A stretch of 64,000 nucleotides of DNA from Ciborinia camelliae (taxonomy: Eukaryota; Ascomycota; Leotiomycetes; Helotiales; Sclerotiniaceae), in the NCBI GenBank assembly GCA_025890175.1, contig JANPYM010000010.1:1890427-1954426 (forward strand), in the 5' to 3' direction. The notes under the pieces were generated by a model that saw only the letters and a program-made list of their open reading frames with translations, did no database searches and was not told where the DNA came from. The position numbers and the translations under genes are program-made. Positions within the stretch are counted from its first letter, which is position 1. The number at the start of each line of letters is the position of its first letter. Of this stretch, positions 12,123 through 21,642 are shown piece after piece.

Positions 12123-13909
12123 ATGTCAACGTAAGTGGGGTATACCCTTAACCTACCCTTCCACCCTTAAATCCTCCTAACCTACCAATACAAATAAATC
12201 CAAATGAAGCTATATACATACATAATTAACACATCAGTAGTGAAATCGCCGCATCGAGAGGTGGAGATGTGGCGGAGAAGAAGCAAAAGTTGAAGGTGCT
12301 GATAGTAGGCGCGGGGATCGTCGGATTAACGCTGGCTCAGGGGTGTAGGGAGAATGGAATTGAGTTTGAGATTGTGGAGAGGGATGAGAGGGGGAAGAGG
12401 GCGCAGGGGTGGGCGATTACTTTGCATGTGAGTTGGTTTTGTAGTTGATTTGGGGGGAGCAGTTGGGGAATTGGGGAAGGAGGGGGCGGGGAGGGGGAAG
12501 TGGGATGGTGGAGGAGCGGTGAGAAGATTGATGAGAGGGATAGTTGCTGATGATAGATATTCTTTCTAGTGGTGTTTGAGAAGCTTGGAGAGAACGATTG
12601 GAGAGAGATTATCGGAGTTGATACCTACGGTAAGAAATTTCTGAGCTGGAGTAAGGTGGGAGGGAAATGGATTGAGTTTGAAATTATAGTGGTCATCAAA
12701 GAGATCGAATGCATGCATGCATACAGGAACAGGGAAAGAGAAAATGGTAACAATGATTAAATGACTGATAACTATAAAATAATCAACAGGCAGCAGTCGA
12801 CCCAACACTCAACGATGACGAAGGAAATTTCCTCTTCTTAAACGCGCGGACCGGAGAAATCCGATATAAAATCCCACCCAGTAAATTACGCCGACGACTC
12901 GACCGACAAAAGATCCGCAATCTACTCGCCACCGATCTTGCGATCCAAGAAGGAAAAGGCCTCCGATTTCTCACCCCCGCATCTTCATCCGACCTCGTGA
13001 CTGCGCATTTTTCCGACGGCACGAACAGTGATGCGACGTTGGTGGTGGGTGCGGATGGAAATAATAGCGTGACGAGGAAATGTTTGTTCAAGGGGGAGAA
13101 GGAGTCGGAGTTGACGAAATTGCCTGTTTATTGTGTGGGGATCGTGAGGCCTTTTACGGAAGCACAGATTGCGTCTGTGAGACAGATTGATCCTTTATTA
13201 TTCCAGGGGTTGGATCCGGAAACGGGGACTTATATGTGGTTTAGTTTGCAGGGGATTACGGAAAATGCGGATGGGAGTAAATCGTATACGGGATTGGTTG
13301 TTATTTCTTGGTTGGTTAAAGATAAGGTTAAGGATGCGATGCCGAAGACGGATAGAGAGAGGGTGGTGGATGTTAAGAGGAGGGCGGAAGGGTATGCCGA
13401 GCCGTTGAGGAGTATTGTGCAGGATATTCCTGAGGATATTGTGACGACGCCGTTGAGGTTGAGTGATTGGCCTTGTCAGGAATGGGATAATTGGGGTGGA
13501 AAGATTACATTGGTGGGTGATGCGGCGCATGCTATGACTATGTGGGTTTATTTTTTTCCTTCAATTTCCCCCCCTACTTTCAATATCAGCGCTGTATACT
13601 TTGAATGATCGAAAATGATTACATGGGGAATGGGAGATATTGACAGGTTGAAATAGGTATCGAGGCGAAGGAGCAAACCACGGAATCCTAGATGCAGCTC
13701 TTCTGATCGACCAATTGAAAAAAGTCAAGACGGGAGAAATCACGCAGAAAGAAGCCATCGATGCATATGAAGCAGAGATGAGACCGAGAACCCACGAGGC
13801 AGTTCTGAAAAGTAGACATGCTGCATTGGATGCTCACCATTGGGATGCATTGACCGAAAACTCGCCTGTAGTTGGGGGAAGAATTGCTCCTAAGACTGCT
13901 TTTCTTTAA
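12123..13909 (+). CDS. FAD-dependent aromatic monooxygenase (PHBH/salicylate-hydroxylase type)
   Basis: This is a group A flavoprotein monooxygenase of about 419 residues that would hydroxylate an aromatic ring using NAD(P)H and O2. Five exons: 12123-12130, 12241-12427, 12570-12629, 12790-13541 and 13657-13909; all junctions are GT-AG and keep frame. Visible motifs are the Rossmann fingerprint VGAGIVGL at about residues 25-32 with the acidic strand end at E49, the DG motif ADG at 173-175 and the GD motif GDAAHAM from residue 328, continued across the last intron by YRGEGANHG. The first exon is only 8 nt (ATGTCAAC). No signal peptide or membrane anchor is visible. It is followed tail-to-tail by the small ABM-domain gene 148 bp away. 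Its place next to a non-reducing PKS suggests a tailoring role on the polyketide; that role is inferred. Confidence 0.9.
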
Positions 13910-14057
13910 CGAGTAAAAAAAGACGAAGAGGTTTAGAAAAGATGGATGATTAGAGGAAGAGATGAAGGTAGAGATAAAATTACAAGAAGTCGGATATTTT
14001 TTGATTGGGATTATATCGTCTATTAGAATACTAGGTACATATTTTGAGATCCCGAGT

Positions 14058-14627
14058 CTAGCGGCTCGCGAATCCAGCAAATGGCTTGATCAATTTGATA
14101 TCTAATGGAGCACCCAAGACACCTTCTTCAGGTAAGATTTTCCCCAGCTCGGTGAAGTAGGAGGTTTGGAAATGGGCTTCGTATGCGGCTTCATCTTCAT
14201 CTGGTGGTTGTTAACACCGCACCGCACCGCACCGGCGATTCTACAAGTGTTGATAGATAGGTATCAATGATACCTAGATAAATGAAGATGGGCGAGCGGG
14301 AGCGGGTGCGGGAGTGACTGTGGAAGAGGAGGAACGGGAATTTCACATACATAATTCCTGAACCACAAAAACATTTCTTCCATTTTCCCCATCATATTGC
14401 TCGAAGACCTGATATTTCCTCGCTCCTTTCTCGTTTTTCTCAACGTTGTTTGAGAGGTCGGTAAGCAATTCTCGTACCTGCAGGAGTTGGAAGAACGATT
14501 TCGTTAGTAATGTCGCTAGCGGGTGAGGGGCGAGGAGGGAAATCATCATATAATTCATGTCACGACGTACTCGAACTTCTTTTCCTGCTGCAGGTGTCAC
14601 GATTGCTGTGCAGTGAACTGGTGCCAT
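14058..14627 (-). CDS. Small antibiotic-biosynthesis-monooxygenase (ABM/YgiN-like) domain protein
   Basis: A 108-residue protein is built from three exons on the minus strand: 14571-14627, 14351-14477 and 14058-14200. Splice sites read GTACGT..CAG and GTATGT..CAG, and the protein closes at TAG. The first strand (MAPVHCTAIVTPAAGKEVRV), the central ARKYQVFEQYDGENGRNVFV segment and the C-terminal YEAHFQTSYFTELGKIL helix follow the ferredoxin-like dimeric alpha-beta fold of the ABM family. Members of that family (for example ActVA-Orf6, YgiN) oxidise anthrones or quinols to quinones without a metal or flavin. Convergent with the FAD monooxygenase. A role as quinone-forming tailoring enzyme is plausible but inferred; many ABM proteins are general stress or catabolic enzymes. 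Confidence 0.85.
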
Positions 14628-16009
14628 TGTGTATGATTATATGTTTATATGGATGGCGCTTTCTTTTATGATTGGGATGAGATGAGATGGATGGATGGTT
14701 AAGATTTGGTAGGTGGGTGTTGAAGGGAAATAGAGTACCGGTAGATGATCAAAGATCTAAAGAAAGAATCAAGGACCTGTTGGATCTTAAATAATTATTC
14801 AAAGAAGCACGAGCAGTATTGATCTCAGACTCGGACCGAGGTCGTTTCAAAATATCCAACTAGCAATAAGCAACAAACTAGCAACAAACTATCAGCAGAC
14901 ACCTCTGAATTTCCAACTGACTCGTGGACAAACTTATAATATCAGACTTGATGAGCTTGATTTTCTGGCAATAAGCGTAGTCATTCGTGATGGGTGGTGC
15001 TAGAACTAGCTCTTCAATTGGCATGGAGGTCCTTAGGTGGTAATAGTGTAAATTTCATGAAAATTGGATGGGTTTAATCAACCGGAATCCATATTAAAAT
15101 ATGCTTTTTCCCTGCTACTTCGGTGAAGATACCTATATAAAGCCTTACAAATTCCTTGTAGACCATCACAAAGCTCCAATGGTACAGTACACGCCGAGCC
15201 GCAAGCCGACCCCTTCATCGAGGCGGTGTAAAGTGGCAATAAGGTTAAATGAATTGCTAAACAGATGGCAATCCTTCCATCCATAATCGAATCCATACTT
15301 CAACTTCAATCAGAACATTTGCTCACGCCGTGTTAATGATACACCGGTAGCACTTTTATAATTGATCACTAAATGGAATCCTGCATCTATGTTCTAAATA
15401 GTCATAACCAATTGCTATATCTGAAGCTTATTAATATTGCTTATACTAGCTCATATCTCATGATTACAAATCTCGTTGAGTGAGGTCGAGGGTTGACTTT
15501 GACTCTGTATCATTGAGCATATCTCGTTCGACCTTATTTAGAGATCTTCCCTCTAAATGGACTGCAGACGCGCAGATATATGAGCGAGTACCTATGCACG
15601 ATATATAAACAATTATAAAAATCACACCATGCAACAACAACTAACCACCGCCCGCCCGCGTGCGTGGTCGATTTATCTCTTCCATGATTTCTTGAACGAA
15701 TGAATGATCATCCGCAAACCTGGAACTATCTATCTATACCTATTGCATAATCTACATGCGGAGAGGGAGATGGGGACATGATATATGGGGTAAACTAGGG
15801 GTGTTTAAGGATTTAAACAAATTTGTTTTACGAATCATTCATCCATCCATCCATCCATTTAACTTTGAGGGTATAACTCGTGGGGAAAATAGAATCGGAA
15901 TGCCGAAAAGGTAAATGTGGAGTGGTTTATGGAAAGGTATGTGCATTACTTTAATGCCATGGATTCGGATGCGGAATTTGTAGCTGATAGATAGTGATGT
16001 TCTGCAGTA
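14628..16009. other. Gene-free stretch before the dehydrogenase pseudogene
   Basis: Nothing I can support as a gene. The left part (14628 to about 14800) would be the promoter of the ABM gene. The remainder is AT-rich with short direct repeats (ATCC near 15840) and a TATATAA near 15602. Confidence 0.6.
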
Positions 16010-16608
16010 CCCTTTAAAGTAGCTGTCGAGGGATGTTCATTGCCAATAATCGAACGCGGAATGCATTGGCGAAGGCGACTACGCTGGAATCTGCAGAGGC
16101 GATTCGCATACCTAGTATGTATTTGGGAAGAATGGCTACTCATGGTGGAATGTGTTTTAGACATAAGAATACAGGGATGGCGATTGAGACCGGATCTGAT
16201 ATCACATAGGGGGGACCGCGTGGTTATGCCATTTAATGTGGCGAATGGAAGGGAAATATAGGAATTGTGAAAAGGGGAAAACAGCTTTTTGTACAGGTGT
16301 AAATTCGGAAGTTATCATCCGAACTGCCTTACTTTAAGTGTATTCGCAGGTGGTATATACGGATTTTGCAATGGGTCCTCAAGCTCAATATATTCACGTC
16401 CCATATGCCGAATTCAAGTGTCTTCCTCTTCCCACTGGAAAGGAACATGAATCCAACTTTATCCTTCTCGCTGACATCTTCTCTACGGGTAGGCGATAAA
16501 ATCACGCTTTCAAAACGCTAAAATCACGCGGGCGGGAGGTTGATTAGAGATTTTATCCATAGGATCCATTCGGGTCGAAGGTGAAGTGTATGAAAAAAGC
16601 TCTGCCCT

Positions 16609-16830
16609 TCCTAGCTTTTCCGAACCGAATCGGTCGCTCTAGTGACCGATTCGGATCGTATCAATCGATTTGGGAATAAGAGTAGGAGAAGGAGAGGGAA
16701 ACCCCTTTATTCTTTTAAATTCTCTTTCCCCTTCTCCTCTTTCCTTTTCCCCTCTCCCTTCTCCTCGAAACCTACTGATAGAACCCGAATCGATCATTAA
16801 AACGACCGATTTGGTCCGGAAAGGCTGGGA
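16609..16830. mobile_element. 222-bp foldback/MITE-like element inside the dehydrogenase pseudogene
   Basis: The first 63 bases (16609-16671) pair with the reverse complement of the last 63 (16768-16830) with 14 mismatches; 12 of these are transitions. Inside the left arm there is a smaller perfect palindrome (ccgaatcggtc, 8-nt loop, gaccgattcgg at 16625-16654). The interior is also loosely self-complementary (purine-rich agtaggagaaggagaggg against pyrimidine-rich ccctctcccttctcctc). No coding capacity. I see no clear target-site duplication. It could be a non-autonomous DNA element, or a hairpin produced by inverted duplication. Confidence 0.65.
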
Positions 16831-16847
16831 GAGGGGTGGGGGGCAAG

Positions 16848-17006
16848 AGAGCAGGAGAGCAGGAGAGCAGGAGAGCAGGAGAGCAGGAGAGCAGGAGAGC
16901 AGGAGAGCAGGAGAGCAGGAGAGCAGGAGAGCAGGAGAGCAGGAGAGCAGGAGAGCAGGAGAGCAGGAGAGCAGGAGAGCAGGAGAGCAGGAGAGCAGGA
17001 GAGCAG
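16848..17006. repeat. Perfect octamer minisatellite AGAGCAGG, 19 copies
   Basis: Nineteen perfect units (16848-16999) plus seven bases of a twentieth. It begins 18 bp after the foldback element and ends where dehydrogenase-like sequence resumes. The 8-bp unit keeps frames open on both strands, giving spurious Gln-Glu-Ser-Arg-Arg-Ala-Gly and Leu-Ser-Cys-Ser-Pro-Ala frames of 144-185 codons. Confidence 0.95.
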
Positions 17007-20000
17007 TGGATGCTGTTGGGTATCAAGCTTCCGCACAGGATGGAAAGAAAGGGTTTCCGTATTGTCTTGGGAAATTGTATCAAAGTGATGAGAGCAACTG
17101 GTGATATTGGTGTCCCTGGATTATACGTTCCAAGCCATACTGGTGAATCAGATAGCAACTCCGGGCAAGGAATGTTATTGATAAGTCTTGGGAAGTTATC
17201 CGAGGAGGTGAGTTTGTTGGCAGTATATACTAAAATTATCGTTGCTGGCCCTTTAAGTGGGTACCAATCGGCACTGGGAAATGTAATGTCAAGGCTTACA
17301 GTCGCTATCTTCGAGATATGATTATACAAGGCGTCGCAAAATCCTCATTCGTTGCATGGCACCAGACTGGCATCAATGAGGCACCGAATGTTTGATGAAA
17401 GAGAGGATGGATATGCCAAGGTTCTGATCTATCCCAATGGCCCTGTATGAGCGAGGTGCACCAAATATGAGTATGAAACGCGATGGCCTATGAGAATGTA
17501 GGACTGTTTCTTTGTATCTTTTAATGCATATTGAAACTCACTTTCCACTTTTGCCCTGGGGTTGGAGGATTCGAAAGTATTCTCACATTATGAACATCAC
17601 GAAGTCTCCAAGCTCTCATACTTTACTGTCTATATTCAGCGCAGAAAGTTCTAAGTAGGCGCGACAGAATTTTATTTGAAGGAAATGTTTTCCGCATCGC
17701 AGAAGAGACACCGCCCCTGGTGTTTTGATGCCATTTGTGGATTCGAGACCAAAATCACGATGCACCTCCGAAATTCAAGGATCCTCACGAGGAGATTGCG
17801 CTTGTTCAAATTCAATGTCATTAGAAAAGCTTGGCGGTAGGATGCTTAAAATTGCGATTTCTCGCAACATGTTTACCGCAGATGAATCAGATGTCGGAAA
17901 TGGACTTTGAGAGAAGTGGTTTTGATCTTGCTGAATTGGTATTGGATATAACTTGTGTTAGTTTCTAAGTGTTACTTCATTGTTGCATATAATTTCATTT
18001 TGAATATACAGCATATGCATGGAAGTATTGGCTTGGCTTCCGGATGGTATTGCATATGATTATGTTGGAATGATGTCGTGTAATTTTACGTTTGCGAATA
18101 TTACAGAAAGATTTTAGATTTGCTTGCTGCGTTCCAAAGGTCTTTTGTTCCACCAGACCAGTGGAATTTTGCTTTTCGATACTTTGTACTGATTCTACTT
18201 CTCATTCGTGCAATCATCCTGCTTCTTGCCTATCGAGTGCATGAGAATTCCATAACTGTTTGCGTCCTAGGACTTTATGTATTATTAACAAAGCCGCTAG
18301 ATGCCATCATCAGCAGACGATATCCAAATTCTGCCAACCTCTACACATGTGCAAGCGGATTCTCTTAACCAGACCCCACAACAAACACCGACCTGGACAC
18401 CTTTATAAATCAAAACTTTGACATCTCAAACATCTCCCATCTGTGCTTCGCCTTGATGGCGCAATGGTCTTAACACATCATTGTTGCTCCTGGCTTAGGG
18501 CTCGTGGGAGTGTGTAGTAAAACCGGCAGTCCCCTTGTGGGATTGGGTCGGCGTGGTTTTTGTCTTTTTTTCTACGTTCTTCTTGTTGGGAATTTCAACT
18601 GCTCTTTCTCTTTTTTCCTTTTTGGGACGGGGAGAGGAAGGAAGTATGAGTGGATCCATATTAAAAATTGGAGAAGCGAAGCGAGATGATGTTCACTTTG
18701 AGTGAATCGGAGAGCGACAGTTTATGTCGCGAAACCATAAGCGCGGTATGGCACGATGGCATTGGAAGTGGCAACGGAAGCGGTGAAGGTTGCAACAAAG
18801 GCAAGCTATGACTGATTCTTATTTCGCATGAGGGAGGATGGTTACTAAGAATTATGATTTTTGTGTATTACAGCGCTCACCGTGGAGACTGTGCTCGGAT
18901 CTTCTGGTTCGGTTTTGTCTTCTTCCGTTCTGTTGGATGGAGGGGGAACTTCTTTGCATATATCGTCTGTTCACGATGGGACGACGTCTTAGCAGTAGTT
19001 GAATCCTTCTGCTAATTGCATCATCAGATCTACACGGATGCGAACATGTAAAGAGAAATTGGCTGTTTGAAGGTAGCTCCGTGGTAACAGCCAGCTCCCC
19101 TTAATTTAATTTAAGCCTTGAATTTATTGCAGCAAATGTCTGTTGGTAAGGTGATCGTCGTGTGCAAGTATCACAGCTTCGCATGGTGTCACATCTTAGA
19201 TTACATGTTGGAAGTGGTCTAGTTGTAAAGACCATCATCGGCATTGAAAATGAACTTATGTCGTCCAAACAGAGTAGAGATGTGATGACAAACTCTCAGC
19301 TCATCCCTTGTGAAATCATGCCAAGAAGTAACGATAACATAGAAGTCACGATGGCTTGATTTCTGGTGGGAACTGGTTATTACTCATTTCCGAACGAGGC
19401 AATCCCTTGGGCTATCAATTCTTTATTTAACTTTTCAAAATCAAGCATCTAGTCTACTTGATTGATTTCCGTATCTTTAGATGATCGATTCTCGATCTCC
19501 TCCCCTGAAAACAACGTCTGTCTTAAATTGTTTGCTTAATCTCTGGCTAAGTTTCACAGCGGGGAGTTTGTGAAACACAAAGACAAGTCCTTGGGTCATC
19601 GATCCATTATTCAATTTTTATGTATCCCGGATTAAACAGCGATCTTAAATTTCCTGGGCAAAATAGTCCAGTTCAGTACAAAATTTGGTATTCTTCAACG
19701 ACCCCCAAGAAGATATTTCCGTAACGTGGTAATTGAGTCGTTATTTCCCCACAAGATCTAAAAACGACACCATACTCCACGCTCGGGAAAGGCATTGCCG
19801 TACCTAGAGTACAAATGAACAGATCTTTTTGCTTTGGTAGAACACGGTAGAAAAATGTGCACTGCACCTGCATTCATCGCGATAACGTTCGGCACGATAT
19901 GCTGTGAAGGATTACAGACTGGTAGCACTTCCTTTATCGAAACCGTTTTGCAAGGTATATTGAAGGAAGTCGTTCTGGAATAGGAAGCTGTACGTCTACA

Positions 20001-20839
20001 CCAAATCCAAGAAACAGTTTTGAGCTTTAGATGCCGGAAATTAACCTGAAAGCCAGAGCTTCCATTCCAAATGACCCTGATATTTGTTGGGGTCGATATA
20101 GTGATCTTGACTTGAAATGATACCAGTTGGCCTCAGTTTTAATTCTAGATAGTCCCCAAAAAAGGCACAAGAACGATAGCCACACTCAATGGAAGAGGTA
20201 CAGTTAGGTTATATAATGAAAGTAAAGGTCGAGCACTACTCAAGTATAGCGTTCGAGATAATACCACGATGTCTGAATAACACAAGATAATCACGTGCTA
20301 GCATCGTCTGACAATCGTCGGTAGCACGGACGAGGCCAATAATATGCAAGTTTCCAGCTCGGATATGCATCTAGCCTAGAATATATAGGTATGAACTCTT
20401 CGCATGGAATCAGATGTGAAGAAAAGAGAAGTCATTCATGTGTGAGTCCAACTGTCGGCACACTGAGCTGGCCCATGCAACCAGTCGATGTCGCGACGAA
20501 AATGTTGCTGTACGTTGCTTAATCATGGTGTTTTTGGAAAGATCTAATTTCGGGATCTTTGAAGATCGAAGACATAAACGAAAAGAAGCGAAAAAGAAGG
20601 AGGAAAAAAATGAAGAGAGAAGTTAACAATTGGACATGTTTGGCGGAAGAAAGGGTGTGGCTGGTATAGGTCACGTGTTACAAACATACTGTAAATCTCG
20701 TTTCGCTAGCGTGTTTATTTTCCGGTCGCACAATCTCACCCCAACACCAACTCCTATTTCTGCAACTTCAGCCGTCCAACCGTACAACCCGCAATCATGG
20801 AGGTATCTCCCCCACGTTTAAGAATCTCCCCAGATTGTT

Positions 20840-21088
20840 ATGTATATCTCTTGGTCGTCTAGCTGGTCGAGTTTAAGACATTTAACTACCAGGCCGCTTG
20901 TTCCCTCAATGGGACGTGTTCGGCTAGCAGGCTGGGCTGTTCAAAGTCTAGGCTCGAGTTATGACCGCGTGGGGATGTCCGCCGGACAATGTCGCACCGG
21001 AACTTGTTACAATCAATGCTGCGGTGTTATGTACTGTCAGTACGGACGTTGCTTATGCGAAGTAACACCTAGCTCGAATATCAACTAG
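20840..21088 (+). CDS. Possible small cysteine-rich protein or relic (low confidence)
   Basis: An 82-codon frame whose C-terminal part has seven cysteines within 23 residues, spaced C-x4-C-x3-CC-x4-C-x4-C-x-C and ending soon afterwards. The N-terminal 49 residues contain no cysteine and do not form a convincing signal peptide. In the next frame just upstream (20893-20943) a further cysteine-bearing stretch (ACSLNGTCSASRLGCS) is open. This would fit a frameshifted or intron-split small secreted protein. I do not recognise the family. It may be chance. Confidence 0.25.
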   Translation: MYISWSSSWSSLRHLTTRPLVPSMGRVRLAGWAVQSLGSSYDRVGMSAGQCRTGTCYNQCCGVMYCQYGRCLCEVTPSSNIN

Positions 21089-21536
21089 CCTCGTATCTTG
21101 GGTACCTAATCTCGGGCGAATTAGATCCCTTTGATTCAGTCCGATATTTTCAGGACAGCTAATCATAAATGATGCGGCGGAATAGGACAAAGCATCTCAT
21201 TTCGTATCCGTATAGTCGTTGAGTCAGGAACCTATTTCCCCGGTAATAGACGTTGATACCGAAAAGAGGGTAATGCGAACTATGGTATTGTCAGCACTGG
21301 ACCCCCAGTACAATCTACCTCTTTAGTCGGCCCGTACCTTCCATCATTCCAAACAAGCTTTTTGACCCTTGTTTGTTCTATTATTTCGAGATTGATGACC
21401 GGACAAAGGATATCAGAAGTCTATGAGCTGATAATGATCCATACAGTTTTGCCATCATGACATGGTTGAAGCTAAAGGTTACTCCGTAAATTGATTTCAA
21501 ATCAGAACAGTTGAGCTGAGCCTTTTTTGGACATTC

Positions 21537-21546
21537 AATATATACA
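21537..21546 (+). promoter_or_regulatory. TATA-like element upstream of the PKS
   Basis: The string atatatac lies about 100 nt before the chosen PKS start codon. Assigned on position and sequence only. Confidence 0.3.
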
Positions 21547-21642
21547 GGCCCCGCTACAACTTGTGCATATAGATTTGATGAAATACCAGCAGTATCTTCT
21601 GGGGTTTATTCAACCAACTTAGCTTTTTGTATCATACTGAAT

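Larger units (their letters stand above)
16010..17450 (+). pseudogene. Decayed zinc-dependent alcohol dehydrogenase (glutathione-independent formaldehyde dehydrogenase-like)
   Basis: Pieces of one medium-chain dehydrogenase can be read in order but in shifting frames. 16010-16054: PFKVAVEGCSLPIIE. 16083-16112: AGICRGDSHT, then a stop. 16132-16206: GMCFRHKNTGMAIETGSDIT, then a stop. 16211 on: GDRVVMPFNVANG. About 16261: NCEKGKTAFCTGVN. A relic intron ends in CAG near 16350. From 16371: MGPQAQYIHVPYAEFKCLPL and LLADIFSTG. After a gap come VDAVGYQA (about 17010), TGDIGVPGLYVPS, GTGKCNVKAYSRYLRDMIIQ (17270) and EDGYAKVLIYPNGPV, with a stop at 17450. The central NAD-binding part (roughly 100 residues) is missing. 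A foldback element and an octamer array occupy that place. There are several frameshifts and in-frame stops, so no function is possible. It may be a former member of the cluster. Confidence 0.9.
17451..21642. other. Gene-poor stretch upstream of the polyketide synthase
   Basis: I can support no complete gene. Several short pieces look coding-like without a continuous frame: about 17690-17820, 17880-17935 followed by a possible intron, and 18890-18990 (a Ser-rich piece). They do not match a family I recognise. A small cysteine-rich frame at 20840-21088 is listed separately. The last 150 bp would hold the PKS promoter. Confidence 0.5.

Noticed and set aside
16670..17329. Frames of 144-185 codons through the agagcagg array
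   Set aside because: Octamer periodicity opens all frames. Parts downstream of the array do carry dehydrogenase-like sequence, but in shifted frames, so this is a pseudogene.
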